A stretch of DNA of 38,053 nucleotides from an uncultured Clostridia bacterium (GCA_947177735.1 CAMWVP010000012.1:1-38053), one strand, 5' to 3'. Counted from the first letter of the stretch, positions 14,453 to 24,449 are shown. The notes: generated by a model not told the origin, from the letters alone. Translations and numbers: made by a program.

Positions 14453-16354
14453 ATGAGTGAGACAAAAGAATTTAAAGCCGAATCCAAGCGCCTGCTGGAG
14501 ATGATGATCAATTCGATCTACACGCACAAGGAGATATTCCTGCGCGAGCTCATCTCCAACGCTTCCGACGCGATGGACAAGCTCTACTTCAAAACGATGG
14601 AGGACAACTCCGCGGAGGCTGTGACGCGCTCGGATATGGCGATAACGCTCGAGCTCGACAAGGATGCGCGCAAGCTCACCATTTCCGATAACGGCATCGG
14701 AATGACCGCAGAGGAGCTTGAGAACAATCTCGGAACGATCGCGCAGAGCGGCTCTTTTGCGTTCAAAAAGGAGAACGCCGACGCGGAGGACGTAGATATT
14801 ATCGGTCAGTTCGGCGTTGGATTCTATTCGGCGTTTATGGTCGCAAAACGCGTGACCGTTATCTCCAAGGCGTTCGGTTCGGATACCGCGTTTATGTGGC
14901 AGAGTGAGGGCGTGGACGGCTACACCGTTTCCGAGGCGGAAAAGGATGCGCACGGCACCGTGATAACCCTTGAGATCAAGGACAACACCGATGACGAGAA
15001 CTACGACGAATTCCTCACTCCCTATAAGATAAAATCGCTTGTTAAGAAATACTCCGACTATATACGCTATCCCATAAGAATGGACGTCGAGCACGAGAAG
15101 CTCCGCGAGGGCACGGGCACGGACGGCAAGGAACCCGAGTACGACAAGGAGATCGTTACCGAAACGCTCAACTCGCAGATCCCTATCTGGAAAAAGGCGA
15201 AGAGCGAGCTCAAGGACGAGGACTACAATCAGTTCTACAAGGACAAGTTTTACGACTACACCGATCCGCTTTTGCATATCCACTCCAAGACCGAGGGCAC
15301 GGCGACTTATTCCGCGCTGCTCTATATCCCGGAGAAAGCGCCCTTCGACTACTATTCCAAGAACTTTGAAAAGGGCTTGCAGCTCTATTCGAGCGGCGTT
15401 ATGATAATGGAGAAGTGCGGCGATCTGCTGCCCGATTATTTCAGCTTCGTGCGCGGTCTCGTCGACAGCGAGGACTTGTCGCTGAACATCTCCCGCGAAA
15501 TGCTCCAGCACGACAGACAGCTGAAGATCATCGCCAAAGCGATCGAGAAGTCCATACGCAACGAGCTTAAAAAGCTGCAGAAAAACGACCGCGAGAAGTA
15601 CGAGAAGTTCTTCGAGGCGTTCGGTACTCAGATAAAATACGGTATCTACGAAAGCTACGGAATGAACAAGACGGATCTCCAGGAGCTGCTGCTGTTCAAG
15701 ACCTCCAACGGCGGCACGACCACTCTCGAGGAGTACGTTTCGCGCATGAAAGAGGAGCAGAAGTTCATCTATTTCGCGAGCGGCTCGAGCGTTACCCGCA
15801 TTGAGAGTCTGCCGCAGACCGAGCTTGTGCGCGACAAGGGCTTCGAGATACTCTACCTTACCGACCACGTCGACGAGTTCTGCTTACAGATGATGCACGA
15901 CCTCGACGGCAAGGAGTACAAGTCCGTTTCCGCCGACGACCTCGGACTTGAGACCGAGGAGGAGAAAGAGGAGATCAAAAAGGAGCAAGAGGACAACAAG
16001 GGGCTGTTCGACTTTATGACGGAAAAGCTCGGCGGTAAGGTCAAGGCTGTCAAGCTCTCGCAGCGCCTCAAGAGCCACCCCGTTTGCATAACCAGCGAGG
16101 GCGCGCTGTCGGTCGAGATGGAAAAGGTGCTCTCCGCTATGCCGAACGGCGAGGGCGCGAAAGCCGAGAAGATACTCGAGATCAACCCCGATCACGCCAT
16201 CTTCGGCAAGCTGAAATCCCTCTACGAGACCGACAAGGACAAGGCGGGCGAGTATGCCGATATCCTCTATTCGCAGGCGCTGCTCATCGAGGGTATGCCG
16301 ATCGAGGATCCCGTGGCGTTCTCCAATAAGATATGCGAGATAATGGCTAAGTAA
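14453..16354 (+). CDS. htpG: Hsp90-family chaperone HtpG
   Basis: The 633-residue protein is of normal HtpG length. The N-terminal ATPase of the GHKL type is intact: [13 protein letters not shown] near 29-41, DNGIGM near 82-87, and [14 protein letters not shown] near 120-133. The middle domain (about 230-500) contains the [19 protein letters not shown] segment, and the C-terminal dimerisation domain follows. GGGAGG precedes the ATG. The gene has its own promoter with a CIRCE operator, so it should be induced by heat through HrcA, with a leader of about 200 bases that includes the hairpin repeat. A strong terminator follows, making it a single-gene unit. Confidence 0.98.
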   Translation: MSETKEFKAESKRLLEMMINSIYTHKEIFLRELISNASDAMDKLYFKTMEDNSAEAVTRSDMAITLELDKDARKLTISDNGIGMTAEELENNLGTIAQSGSFAFKKENADAEDVDIIGQFGVGFYSAFMVAKRVTVISKAFGSDTAFMWQSEGVDGYTVSEAEKDAHGTVITLEIKDNTDDENYDEFLTPYKIKSLVKKYSDYIRYPIRMDVEHEKLREGTGTDGKEPEYDKEIVTETLNSQIPIWKKAKSELKDEDYNQFYKDKFYDYTDPLLHIHSKTEGTATYSALLYIPEKAPFDYYSKNFEKGLQLYSSGVMIMEKCGDLLPDYFSFVRGLVDSEDLSLNISREMLQHDRQLKIIAKAIEKSIRNELKKLQKNDREKYEKFFEAFGTQIKYGIYESYGMNKTDLQELLLFKTSNGGTTTLEEYVSRMKEEQKFIYFASGSSVTRIESLPQTELVRDKGFEILYLTDHVDEFCLQMMHDLDGKEYKSVSADDLGLETEEEKEEIKKEQEDNKGLFDFMTEKLGGKVKAVKLSQRLKSHPVCITSEGALSVEMEKVLSAMPNGEGAKAEKILEINPDHAIFGKLKSLYETDKDKAGEYADILYSQALLIEGMPIEDPVAFSNKICEIMAK

Positions 16355-16365
16355 GTTACAGATAT

Positions 16366-16404
16366 TTCGGGTGTCGTGCGTTTTCGCCGACACCCGAATT
16401 TTTT
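16366..16404 (+). terminator. Rho-independent terminator of htpG
   Basis: TTCGGGTGTCG and CGACACCCGAA are exact inverted arms with an 11-base loop, followed by six T. Confidence 0.92.
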
Positions 16405-16461
16405 CGGTTCGCCCCTTTTGCGGCTCAACACGAAAAAACCGTAAAAATTTTTAAAAGGTAC

Positions 16462-16490
16462 TTAACAAGCGCGGAAAAATATGTTATAAT
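16462..16490 (+). promoter_or_regulatory. Sigma-A promoter upstream of the second hairpin repeat
   Basis: TTAACA and TATAAT are separated by exactly 17 bases. Transcription would enter the repeat at 16497 and then the gene at 16577. Confidence 0.8.
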
Positions 16491-16496
16491 AAAGAT

Positions 16497-16568
16497 AACG
16501 CTGATTTAATCACGGTTTTCCCCGCCGAAGGCGGGGAAAACCACATAAAACAGAGCTTCGAAAATAAG
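16497..16568 (+). repeat. 72-nt hairpin repeat, copy 2
   Basis: Same layout and length as the copy at 14335-14406, with a perfect 13-bp stem (16514-16526 and 16530-16542) and changes mostly outside it. It begins seven bases after the -10 box and ends just before the ribosome-binding site of the next gene. Confidence 0.85.
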
Positions 16569-16576
16569 GGGATAAT

Positions 16577-17191
16577 ATGACAAAGGACAAGATAAAGACC
16601 GCGTTTTTGAAATGTCTGCCGATGCTTATCGTGCTGGTATCGACGGGAGTGTTTATGTTCGCGATAAAGCTCGTTATCGGCATATTCTACGAGCCCAAGG
16701 ACACGGTTTACAATAAGGAATACGGAGACGAGCGCTTTACGGTGGTGCAGTGCTACCAGACCCCCGCAAGCCATTACTATCTGCTGCCGGGTGATTTCGT
16801 CTTTGACGGGAGCAAGTACAAAAAGGTAGCCTCGGAGCACGACCGCGTCCACATGAAGGACGAGCCGCTGGCGATATTCACGCTGAACGAAACGCCGCTC
16901 GATATGGACAATACCGTCGTCAAAACCCTCTTTACGGGCAATGGGCTGTACGCTTATCAGTTCGGCGAGTTTGTGATCTATCGGCTGGAGGGCGAGTACG
17001 GAGTGTTCGCGCCGCTGCGTGAGTACAAGGAAAGCGCGACCAAGCGCAAGAACGATCTGTACGTTATCCGCCAGCTTATGAAAAAAGACCGCTACAAGGA
17101 GTTCGATCTGCCGAGCTGGGAGAACGAGGAGGAGTTTTTGGAAAAGCTGGAAAGGATAGAGCTGTATCTTGACTCGGAGTATGAGGACTAA
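16577..17191 (+). CDS. Single-pass membrane protein of unknown function
   Basis: The 204-residue product has one N-terminal membrane helix (about 14-38, LPMLIVLVSTGVFMFAIKLVIG) and a polar domain of about 165 residues rich in Tyr, Glu and Lys, probably outside. The C-terminus is acidic and helical (EEEFLEKLERIELYLDSEYED). No motif is recognised. AAGGGG precedes the ATG. It has its own promoter and the second hairpin repeat as a leader, and may be followed in one transcript by the gene at 17243 and lepA. Confidence 0.7.
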   Translation: MTKDKIKTAFLKCLPMLIVLVSTGVFMFAIKLVIGIFYEPKDTVYNKEYGDERFTVVQCYQTPASHYYLLPGDFVFDGSKYKKVASEHDRVHMKDEPLAIFTLNETPLDMDNTVVKTLFTGNGLYAYQFGEFVIYRLEGEYGVFAPLREYKESATKRKNDLYVIRQLMKKDRYKEFDLPSWENEEEFLEKLERIELYLDSEYED

Positions 17192-17242
17192 TGATGCAAA
17201 TGACAACCTATTCAGCGGATATGATCATGGAGGGATTTTATT

Positions 17243-17755
17243 ATGATAGACCGTACCGATTTTGAGACATATTCCGGCGTTATATCGAATGTCGTCAGCG
17301 CAAGGACGAACAGCATATCTTTTGAGTTTGCGGAATTGATAAAGGAAAAGACTTCCGGGGCTCGGGAGAGATTACAAGAGCTTCTCTCCGAAACGCTCGA
17401 AACCGCGGATAGCAGCATTTTGACCGAAGAGGTTTTGGAGCATATCTTGGAGTCGATAGCGTCCATGAGCGAGGGCTCTAAGAGCATTTGGGAGATAGTA
17501 TTACAGCTCGAAAAACACGTTGACCCTAAGCTTTTGGATGAGATCAACGATATGGATTTTGACAATGCCGCAGGGCTGAACGGTATTGCGGGACTGCTGG
17601 CGAGGTACTGGAAGAAAAAGGAGCTGTTGGAGGAGAACGATACTGTTTTTTCGTATTCCCGCAGTCAAAACGCAATTGACAACAGAGCCGCTTCCGAGTT
17701 GGCTGCTCTGCTCAAAAAGAAAGAGCAAAAGCTCATTGCGGAGGTTCACGAATGA
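17243..17755 (+). CDS. Soluble helical protein of unknown function
   Basis: The 170-residue product starts at an ATG with GGAGGG upstream. It has no signal or membrane helix, is acidic, and is predicted by eye to be mostly helical (ISFEFAELIKEKTSGARERL, SGARERLQELLSETLE, ASELAALLKKKEQKLI). A central Gly/Ala-rich stretch (NAAGLNGIAGLLARYW) stands out. I recognise no family. It lies 51 bases after the membrane protein gene and 39 bases before lepA with no terminator between, so the three may form one operon. Confidence 0.65.
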   Translation: MIDRTDFETYSGVISNVVSARTNSISFEFAELIKEKTSGARERLQELLSETLETADSSILTEEVLEHILESIASMSEGSKSIWEIVLQLEKHVDPKLLDEINDMDFDNAAGLNGIAGLLARYWKKKELLEENDTVFSYSRSQNAIDNRAASELAALLKKKEQKLIAEVHE

Positions 17756-17794
17756 TATGCCCGCTTTGGCGCTTACTTAACGGAGGTTAAAAAT

Positions 17795-19612
17795 TTGGAA
17801 AATCAGGATATGAATAAAATACGCAATTTCTGCATAATCGCGCATATAGACCACGGAAAATCCACGCTCGCGGACAGGATTCTCGAGCAGACGGAGACCG
17901 TTGCCAAGCGCGATATGGAGGAGCAGCTTCTCGATAATATGGACATCGAACGCGAGCGCGGAATTACGATAAAGGCGCGCGCGGTTCGCCTGAAATACAA
18001 AGCGGACGACGGGGAGGAATACATCTTCAACCTTATCGACACGCCCGGTCACGTCGACTTTAACTATGAGGTTTCGCGTTCGCTGGTTGCCTGCGAGGGT
18101 GCTATTCTGATCGTCGACGCTTCTCAGGGTATCGAGGCGCAGACTCTCGCCAACACCTATCTCGCGGTGGAGAACGATCTGGAGGTCGTTCCGGTCGTCA
18201 ACAAGATCGATCTGCCCAGCGCTCACCCCGAAGAGGTCAAAGAGGAGATCGAGAACGTTATCGGCATCGAGGCTATGGACGCGCCCGAGATCTCCGCGAA
18301 AATGGGCATAAATATCCATGCGGTAATGGAGGAGATCGTTCACAAGATACCTGCCCCCAAGGGAGACTCCTCCGCGCCGCTCAAAGCGCTCATCTTCGAC
18401 AGCTACTACGATTCGTACAAGGGCGTTATAGTCTATGTACGCGTTAAAGAGGGCTGCATAAAGGCGGGCGACAAGATACGCATGATGGCTTCGGGCGCGG
18501 AGTTCACCACCGTTGAGGTCGGATATATGGGGGCTACGGAATTAGTCCCCTGTTCCGAATTAAAGGCGGGCGAGGTCGGGTATATCGCGGCTTCGATAAA
18601 ATCTATCGGCGACACTAAAGTCGGCGATACCGTCACTAACGCGGCAAATCCCGCTGCCGAGCCGCTTTCGGGTTACCGCGACGTCAACCCCATGGTGTTC
18701 AGCGGTATCTACCCCGCGGACGGCGCGAAATATCCCGATCTCCGCGACGCTCTGGATAAGCTGCAGCTGAACGACGCTTCGCTGTCGTTCGAGCCGGAAA
18801 GCTCGGTCGCGCTGGGTTTCGGATTCCGCTGCGGATTTCTGGGGCTGCTGCATATGGACGTGGTTCAGGAGCGTATCGAGCGCGAGTACAATCTCGACAT
18901 AATCACCACCGCGCCCTCTGTTGTCTATAAGATCGAGATGACGGACGGTACCGTTCAGATGATAGACAACCCCACAAACTACCCCGACACCACGCTTATC
19001 GCGCAGAGCTACGAGCCTATGGTCAACGCGCACGTTTACGCGCCGTCGGATTATGTCGGCAACATTATGGAGCTTTGCCAGAACAGGCGCGGAGTGTTTA
19101 AGGATATGCAGTATATCGACGCAAAGCGCGTTGATCTGCACTACGAGCTGCCGCTCAACGAGATAGTATACGACTTCTTCGACGCGCTGAAATCACGCAC
19201 ACGCGGCTACGCGAGCTACGACTACGAGATGATGGGCTTTGCGCCGTCAAAGCTCGTCAAGCTCGATATAATGCTCAACGGCGAGGTTATCGACGCGCTG
19301 TCGTTTATTGTCCACGCGGACAGCGCCTACACACGCGCCCGCAAAATGGCGGAGAAGCTGAAAGAGCATATCCCGCGGCAGCTTTTCGAGATCCCCATTC
19401 AGGCGTGCGTTGGCGGAAAGATAATAGCGCGCGAGACTATCAAGGCTCTGCGCAAGGACGTTCTGGCGAAGTGCTACGGCGGCGACATCACACGAAAGAA
19501 GAAGCTCCTCGAAAAGCAGAAGGAGGGCAAGAAGCGTATGCGCCAGTTCGGCACGGTAGAGGTGCCGCAGGAGGCGTTTATGGCGGTGCTCAAGCTCGAC
19601 GACGACAGCTGA
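17795..19612 (+). CDS. lepA: Elongation factor 4 (LepA)
   Basis: The 605-residue product matches LepA in length. The G domain holds AHIDHGKST near 16-24, the switch-II DTPGH, and NKID. Further along are the EF-G-like domains III and V and the LepA-specific end with the basic segment [21 protein letters not shown] accept the TTG at 17795 as start because GGAGG lies eight bases before it; the ATG five codons later is closer than a normal spacing would predict. LepA is a ribosome-bound GTPase linked to back-translocation or initiation and to stress survival. hemW follows LepA in many Firmicutes; here an S41-like gene and a decayed small gene lie between them. Confidence 0.98.
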   Translation: MENQDMNKIRNFCIIAHIDHGKSTLADRILEQTETVAKRDMEEQLLDNMDIERERGITIKARAVRLKYKADDGEEYIFNLIDTPGHVDFNYEVSRSLVACEGAILIVDASQGIEAQTLANTYLAVENDLEVVPVVNKIDLPSAHPEEVKEEIENVIGIEAMDAPEISAKMGINIHAVMEEIVHKIPAPKGDSSAPLKALIFDSYYDSYKGVIVYVRVKEGCIKAGDKIRMMASGAEFTTVEVGYMGATELVPCSELKAGEVGYIAASIKSIGDTKVGDTVTNAANPAAEPLSGYRDVNPMVFSGIYPADGAKYPDLRDALDKLQLNDASLSFEPESSVALGFGFRCGFLGLLHMDVVQERIEREYNLDIITTAPSVVYKIEMTDGTVQMIDNPTNYPDTTLIAQSYEPMVNAHVYAPSDYVGNIMELCQNRRGVFKDMQYIDAKRVDLHYELPLNEIVYDFFDALKSRTRGYASYDYEMMGFAPSKLVKLDIMLNGEVIDALSFIVHADSAYTRARKMAEKLKEHIPRQLFEIPIQACVGGKIIARETIKALRKDVLAKCYGGDITRKKKLLEKQKEGKKRMRQFGTVEVPQEAFMAVLKLDDDS

Positions 19613-19717
19613 GACGGACAAGAGACGCTTTTTGCGCGGGCGGCACGACCTTTATCCGTATTTATAAGCCTGAGCGGAGTTTACCGCATAAAGGGCATTT
19701 ATTAAGGAATGAATACT

Positions 19718-21427
19718 ATGTATTTGTTTTATTTGACTTTGAAAACCTTTAACGGTATTATTGCGATCTGCGTTCTGCTGTATTCCGTCATCCTTGCGAT
19801 ACTGTGCCCGATTTTTAAGCGAAAAGAAAAGTATGCTGTAATGTGTATTTTGTGCGCATTGCCCGTTATCGGCGCGTTGGTTCATTTTGCGGTATACGGG
19901 GCTGTTACCTTCCGGGCGTTTAAATATCTCTATATAGAAGCGCTTCTTCCTTTGATCAACCTGCTGCCGGGAAAGTCGGGGAAATCGGCGGCGGTCAGGT
20001 CGGTCACGGCAACGGTATCGGCTTTTGCCGTATGCTTTTACTTTTTGCTTTGCTCCGTATCGTCGCCTATGGTTCACAATTTCACGAGATACGGTTATAC
20101 GGAGAGCTTCAAAAAAATGCTGAACACCATGAAACGGGAATATGCTCTAAACAGTTGGAAGCAGATCGATTACGATGCGCTGCTCGGAGAATACCTGCCA
20201 AGGGTGGAGATGGCGGAGAAAAAACGTGACGAGCTTGAATACGCGGCAATAATTACCGAAGTGACATACAGATTCTATGATTCACACGTATATCCGTGGC
20301 TGTTTCCCGAATTATACATGCCTGTTTGTGAGTATCTGGCAGGAAATGATTATGGATTATCAATGGTAAGGTTAGATGACGGCAGCGTTATCGCCGTATT
20401 TGTTGAGCCGGACAGCGAGGCATATAAGCATGGTATACATGACGGGACGACCATTCTTTCATGGGATGATCGGGATATAAACAAAGCGATAGAAAATGTC
20501 GAGTGCATATACCCGACAATTCAATTTCCCGTTGAAAGCAACGAAGATATATTCCGTCCGTTCTTCCTTGCGGGAAAAGGCGGCGACAGCGTTAATATCG
20601 CCTTTGTTGACGATAACGGCGATGAACAAATCGTCAATGTAAAAAAGCTCGGGAACTATGACGACCGTCTGACCTGCTCGTATGAAATGCTTTTAAATCA
20701 ATACAATGTGGTGTACCGCAATAATTATTCCTGTATGCTCAATGATAAATGCGGGTATCTTCAGATCATTAAAGAAAGCTTTGATGAGGTGTCGGATAAT
20801 ATTTCCGCAATAAGAAAGGGTTACTATCCTGAGCTTACGGAATACTATGCAAAGCTGATAGAGGATCTGAAGGATCGGGGTATGAAGTATCTTGTGATAG
20901 ATATCAGAAATAACGGAGGCGGATATGATTCCTGTGCCGGAGCGTTAGCTTCTCTCTTTACGGAAGAAAAGACGCATATGGTGTCGTTCGGCTATGAGGA
21001 TACGGAAGGATACCATATCGCAGAAGATCAATATATTTTCCCCGACGGCAGATACAAGGATATTCCCGTTGTTGTTCTGGTAAACGCGAATTGTGTGAGC
21101 GCGGGGGACGGAATGGCTAAATTCCTCGGCGATTGCTCCAATGTCACTCTTATGGGAATTACGGCAAGCGGCGGTGTTAATCAGAATAACGGCGGGTATA
21201 TCTATCTCACGGATAATATCTGCGTTGGATACCCCGTTTTTTTGAGCCTATCATCTGACAGCGTGCCGTTGATCGATACAGATCATACCCGAGAAAACAG
21301 AATACCGCTTGACGTTACCATCCCGCTCACAAGGGAGAGGGCTTTGAAGCTGTTCTCTTTTGACGAGAGCGATCTTGAACTGGAATACGCAATGGAATAT
21401 CTTGAAAATTTAGGATGCGCCGATTAA
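19718..21427 (+). CDS. S41-like membrane protease with PDZ-like segment
   Basis: I start at the ATG at 19718, nine bases after AAGGA; the ATG at 19709 directly abuts that site. The 569-residue protein has membrane helices near 10-30, 40-62, 70-84 and 96-118. An outside region follows with a PDZ-like stretch (about 212-260, VEPDSEAYKHGIHDGTTIL) and a tail-specific-protease (S41) domain: VIDIRNNGGG near 393-402 and CVSAGDG, with Ser461 as the likely nucleophile. In CtpA-type enzymes a catalytic Lys follows about 25 residues later; the matching place here reads GITASGGVNQ and has no Lys. It may use another mechanism, as in S41B/tricorn-like enzymes, or be inactive. The gene lies between lepA and hemW and has no clear promoter of its own. 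Confidence 0.8.
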   Translation: MYLFYLTLKTFNGIIAICVLLYSVILAILCPIFKRKEKYAVMCILCALPVIGALVHFAVYGAVTFRAFKYLYIEALLPLINLLPGKSGKSAAVRSVTATVSAFAVCFYFLLCSVSSPMVHNFTRYGYTESFKKMLNTMKREYALNSWKQIDYDALLGEYLPRVEMAEKKRDELEYAAIITEVTYRFYDSHVYPWLFPELYMPVCEYLAGNDYGLSMVRLDDGSVIAVFVEPDSEAYKHGIHDGTTILSWDDRDINKAIENVECIYPTIQFPVESNEDIFRPFFLAGKGGDSVNIAFVDDNGDEQIVNVKKLGNYDDRLTCSYEMLLNQYNVVYRNNYSCMLNDKCGYLQIIKESFDEVSDNISAIRKGYYPELTEYYAKLIEDLKDRGMKYLVIDIRNNGGGYDSCAGALASLFTEEKTHMVSFGYEDTEGYHIAEDQYIFPDGRYKDIPVVVLVNANCVSAGDGMAKFLGDCSNVTLMGITASGGVNQNNGGYIYLTDNICVGYPVFLSLSSDSVPLIDTDHTRENRIPLDVTIPLTRERALKLFSFDESDLELEYAMEYLENLGCAD

Positions 21428-21484
21428 GGAAATGCCCCCTTGCACCGCCGCACAATGATATGTCCGTTGAAAGCAAATACGGGC

Positions 21485-21513
21485 TTGACATCGTTGGAAA
21501 TTTCTGTTATAAT
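21485..21513 (+). promoter_or_regulatory. Perfect consensus promoter before a decayed small gene
   Basis: TTGACA and TATAAT are spaced by exactly 17 bases. The only thing it could express before the terminator at 21725 is the broken small frame at 21547. Confidence 0.75.
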
Positions 21514-21546
21514 AGAGAAAGCACCGGGGTTGCGGGGATTGAGACA

Positions 21547-21680
21547 ATGGAACAGACCGACAGTCAATTCAAGGCGTTTATTCGCGTAACTCCCGAAGCT
21601 CTCAAGGAAATTTACTAGGAAAGCCTTGATCCGAAGTTGAAAAATTGATCGACAATCTTCAGAAAACCTTGGAGGATTAA
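21547..21680 (+). pseudogene. Decayed small protein gene (about 44 codons originally)
   Basis: From the ATG at 21547 the frame reads 23 codons (MEQTDSQFKAFIRVTPEALK, then EIY) to a TAG. Beyond that stop the same frame continues with ESLDPKLK, and after a one-base shift in the A run at about 21640 it gives LIDNLQKTLED and a TAA. The whole would be a helical acidic protein of about 44 residues. A stop and a frameshift in so short a gene point to decay, although a genuine 23-residue peptide is not excluded. I do not recognise the family. The 21428-21774 gap holds this, its promoter and a terminator. Confidence 0.45.
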
Positions 21681-21724
21681 GGAAACACCGACGTGACGGC
21701 TGTTTTTAATCATGGTATAACAAT

Positions 21725-21760
21725 GGTGTTAAGCCTGTAAGCAAGCTTAGCACCTTTTTT
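21725..21760 (+). terminator. Rho-independent terminator upstream of hemW
   Basis: GGTGTTAAGC and GCTTAGCACC pair with one wobble around ten bases and are followed by six T. Confidence 0.85.
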
Positions 21761-21774
21761 CGGAGGGTGATGCT

Positions 21775-22836
21775 TTGACGGGCTTGTATATTCACGTTCC
21801 GTTCTGCCGGAAAAAGTGTCCTTACTGCGATTTTTATTCCGTCGGTTTTCGCGAGGACTTGGCGGAGAAGTACGCGGACGCGGTAATACGAAATCTGCGT
21901 TATTACGACGAGCGTTACGATACCGTCTATTTCGGCGGCGGAACTCCGATACTGTTGGCGCGGCATATTCCGCGGATACTCGCCGAGTGCAATTACACGA
22001 AAAGCGCCGAGATCACGGTTGAGTGCAACCCCTGCGAAATGGACAGAGAGACGCTCGGATTGCTGTTTGATTCGGGTGTGAACCGAGTGTCCGTCGGTAT
22101 GCAGTCGGCTGTCAACAGCGAGCTCAGAGCGCTCGGCAGGACGCACACACTCGAGCAGACGCGGCAGGCGGTATTGACGGCTTGCGAGGTCGGCTTCTGC
22201 GATATCTCGGTTGATCTGATACTCGGACTTCCCGGGCAGGATCATACGTCGCTCGTATATTCGATCAAGCAGCTGCGCGAGCTGCCGATAAATCACGTTT
22301 CGGCGTATATGCTCAAAATCGAACCGAACACCGCATTCGGAAAGAAGCCGCCCGACGGACTTCCCGACGAGGACGAGTCGGCGGAAATATATCTGACAAT
22401 GGCAAGTATGTTGAACAATATCGGATTTAAGCAGTATGAGATCAGCAGCTTTGCCAAAGGCGGAATGACGAGCCGTCATAATCTGAAATACTGGCGGCGC
22501 GGGGAGTACCTCGGTATAGGCGCGGCGGCGCATTCGTTCTATAAGGGAAAGCGCTTTGCGGTCGCGCGAAACCTGCGCGAATTTATTGAAAGTCCGCGGC
22601 AGATCGAAGTAATGACTGACGACGACCCTAACGAGACCGAGGAGAGGATAATGCTCGGTCTGCGGCTCTCGGAGGGCATTGAAAAGCCGCTTTGGGAACG
22701 CGTAAAAAGCGCCCTGCCGCTTATCCCGAAGCAGTATTACAAAATCGATAACGAACGCTTGTCGCTGACGACAGAGGGATTTCTTGTGTCGAACGAGATA
22801 ATCTCCACGCTGCTGGCGCATTTGGAGGAACCATGA
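21775..22836 (+). CDS. hemW: HemW-like radical SAM protein (heme chaperone)
   Basis: The 353-residue protein starts at a TTG with GGAGGG seven bases upstream. It has the radical SAM motif CRKKCPYCDF (C11, C15, C18), the GGGTP motif near 53-57, and the HemW-type sequence through SVGMQS, VDLILGLPGQ, and EISSFAKGG, then YLGIGAAAHSF. The protein is shorter than many HemW proteins (about 375), mainly at the C-terminus. HemW binds heme and is thought to insert it into target enzymes; older annotations call it oxygen-independent coproporphyrinogen oxidase. The four-base overlap (ATGA) with the next gene indicates coupled translation. A terminator lies just upstream, so the promoter should lie in the short gap or transcription reads through. 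Confidence 0.93.
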   Translation: MTGLYIHVPFCRKKCPYCDFYSVGFREDLAEKYADAVIRNLRYYDERYDTVYFGGGTPILLARHIPRILAECNYTKSAEITVECNPCEMDRETLGLLFDSGVNRVSVGMQSAVNSELRALGRTHTLEQTRQAVLTACEVGFCDISVDLILGLPGQDHTSLVYSIKQLRELPINHVSAYMLKIEPNTAFGKKPPDGLPDEDESAEIYLTMASMLNNIGFKQYEISSFAKGGMTSRHNLKYWRRGEYLGIGAAAHSFYKGKRFAVARNLREFIESPRQIEVMTDDDPNETEERIMLGLRLSEGIEKPLWERVKSALPLIPKQYYKIDNERLSLTTEGFLVSNEIISTLLAHLEEP

Positions 22837-23333
22837 AAACGTTATGTGAGATCATCAAGGAGCAGGTCGGGGCGAATTACCTAAACCTCGAGACATCCAT
22901 AAAGACCTACGACCGAAACGCGCTTGTGTGCGGAGCGCCCGCGTGGCGGTATGTTTACCACACTATCCACTCCGCGGACAAGTGGTTTTTCAATCCGTTT
23001 GTGTTCGACGAGCCGCCGTTCCACGAGGACGGAATGGATAACCCCGACAATCCGTGTACGGTTGAGCTTTCCGATACGGAGCTGTTGGAATACCTCGAAA
23101 AGGTCAAGCGGAAAACCGCCGATTACCTTGACATGCTGACGGACAAGGAGCTGTGCGAATGTCCCGAAAACTGCAAATTTACGCGAATGGATTTAGTGCT
23201 TATACAGTTTCGGCATATGAGTATCCACACGGGAATGTTGAACGGTCAAACGACCGAGCGCACGGGAAAGTTTCCCGTTTATGTCAGCCCGCACACTGCC
23301 GATAGACTGAAAAACGGTTTATATGAAGAGTAA
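22833..23333 (+). CDS. DinB-like four-helix metalloprotein
   Basis: The 166-residue product overlaps the hemW stop by ATGA. It has the features of the DinB/YfiT superfamily: helices with conserved histidines at YHTIHSADKWF (H43, H46) and QFRHMSIHTGMLNG (H128, H132), which would form the metal site. DinB-like proteins in Firmicutes include thiol transferases and proteins of unknown role; the substrate cannot be told. It is followed after 12 bases by the esterase gene with its own site (AAGGAGAAA). Confidence 0.8.
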   Translation: MKTLCEIIKEQVGANYLNLETSIKTYDRNALVCGAPAWRYVYHTIHSADKWFFNPFVFDEPPFHEDGMDNPDNPCTVELSDTELLEYLEKVKRKTADYLDMLTDKELCECPENCKFTRMDLVLIQFRHMSIHTGMLNGQTTERTGKFPVYVSPHTADRLKNGLYEE

Positions 23334-23345
23334 AGGAGAAAAACA

Positions 23346-24449
23346 ATGAGCTACGAATTACCCGCAAACAAAAAACTGATAACCCCCGAAAACCCCGCCC
23401 TTGAATACATGGGCAGGATCGATTTTGACGACCCCTCGCGCCCCGTTCTGGTATGGCCGGGCACTATGATCGACGTGAACTTCACGGGCACGTCCTGCGC
23501 GCTCGTCGTCAAGAATATCAACCACCAGGAGCTGACGCATTTCGGCGCGCTGATTGACGGCGTAATGCAGAAGTTCACCCTCAAAAATAACCGAGAGGAC
23601 GAGCTGTACACGCTCGCGGAAAACCTCGAAAACAAACTGCATACCTTGAAGCTCGTCAAGACGATGGCGTCGCATAACTATGTGGAATTTGCCGGTATCG
23701 TTATCGACGAAAACGCCGAGGTGTCCTGCCCGAACCACAAGTACGACCTTAAGCTCGAGGTCTACGGCGACAGCGTTTCCGCGGGCGAGGTGGTCGAGGA
23801 TATCTACTACGAGGGGCAATGCGACCCCGAGGATCATCACTGCAACAACGCAGCCGATAACTCATATTTCTCCTATCCGTTAATGCTGGCAAGGAGACTG
23901 AACGCCGAAGTTCACGACATTGCTCAGGGCGGTATTGCGCTGCTGGACGGCACGGGCTACTTCACCTCGGATCATCTCTGGGGTATGAAGCGCGTCTACG
24001 ACAAGATACAGTACTCCCCCTATGACGAGCTAAAGCAGTGGGATTTCTCGAAGTATATCCCCGACTATGTGATCATCGCGATAGGTCAGAACGATCACAA
24101 TCCCGATCCCGAGGCGATCAAGCGCCCCGACTACCGCAGAATGTGGAAGGACAACTACATCGAGATGCTCCGCGACCTTATGGGCAAGTACCCGAACGCG
24201 CGGTTTATCCTCATGCTGACGGTGCTCAAGCATGATCCGACCTGGGACGACGCTCTTCGCGAGATAGCCGCCGAGGTGAACGACAAGCGCGTTGAGTTCT
24301 TTAAGCTTGACCGTGGCGGCGCGGCGACCGACGGTCACCCCCGCGCTACCGAGCAGGCGGAGATGGCTTCGGAGCTGTATGCGTATATAAGAGCCCGTTT
24401 AGTATCTTCCGAAGCACCGTCTTCACCCGTCTTTCCGCGCCGTACTTAG
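23346..24449 (+). CDS. SGNH-fold carbohydrate esterase (CE2-like) with MITE-derived C-terminus
   Basis: The 367-residue protein has an N-terminal beta-rich domain (about 1-130) and an SGNH hydrolase domain, the order seen in CE2 acetyl esterases. The catalytic Ser is in GDSVSAG (S143), the N motif is GQNDHN near 247-252, and the Asp-x-His pair is in TDGHP (D329, H331). There is no signal peptide, so it should act inside the cell, perhaps on imported acetylated oligosaccharides. The last 19 residues (R349 to the end) and the stop come from the MITE at 24391. Without the insertion the frame would end after IRNKENEK and overlap the next gene. The catalytic residues lie before the insertion, so activity may be kept. 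Confidence 0.85.
   Translation: MSYELPANKKLITPENPALEYMGRIDFDDPSRPVLVWPGTMIDVNFTGTSCALVVKNINHQELTHFGALIDGVMQKFTLKNNREDELYTLAENLENKLHTLKLVKTMASHNYVEFAGIVIDENAEVSCPNHKYDLKLEVYGDSVSAGEVVEDIYYEGQCDPEDHHCNNAADNSYFSYPLMLARRLNAEVHDIAQGGIALLDGTGYFTSDHLWGMKRVYDKIQYSPYDELKQWDFSKYIPDYVIIAIGQNDHNPDPEAIKRPDYRRMWKDNYIEMLRDLMGKYPNARFILMLTVLKHDPTWDDALREIAAEVNDKRVEFFKLDRGGAATDGHPRATEQAEMASELYAYIRARLVSSEAPSSPVFPRRT

Noticed and set aside
14429-15868. 479-codon minus-strand frame opposite htpG
   Set aside because: It is an antisense shadow of a strongly biased codon usage; htpG is certain.
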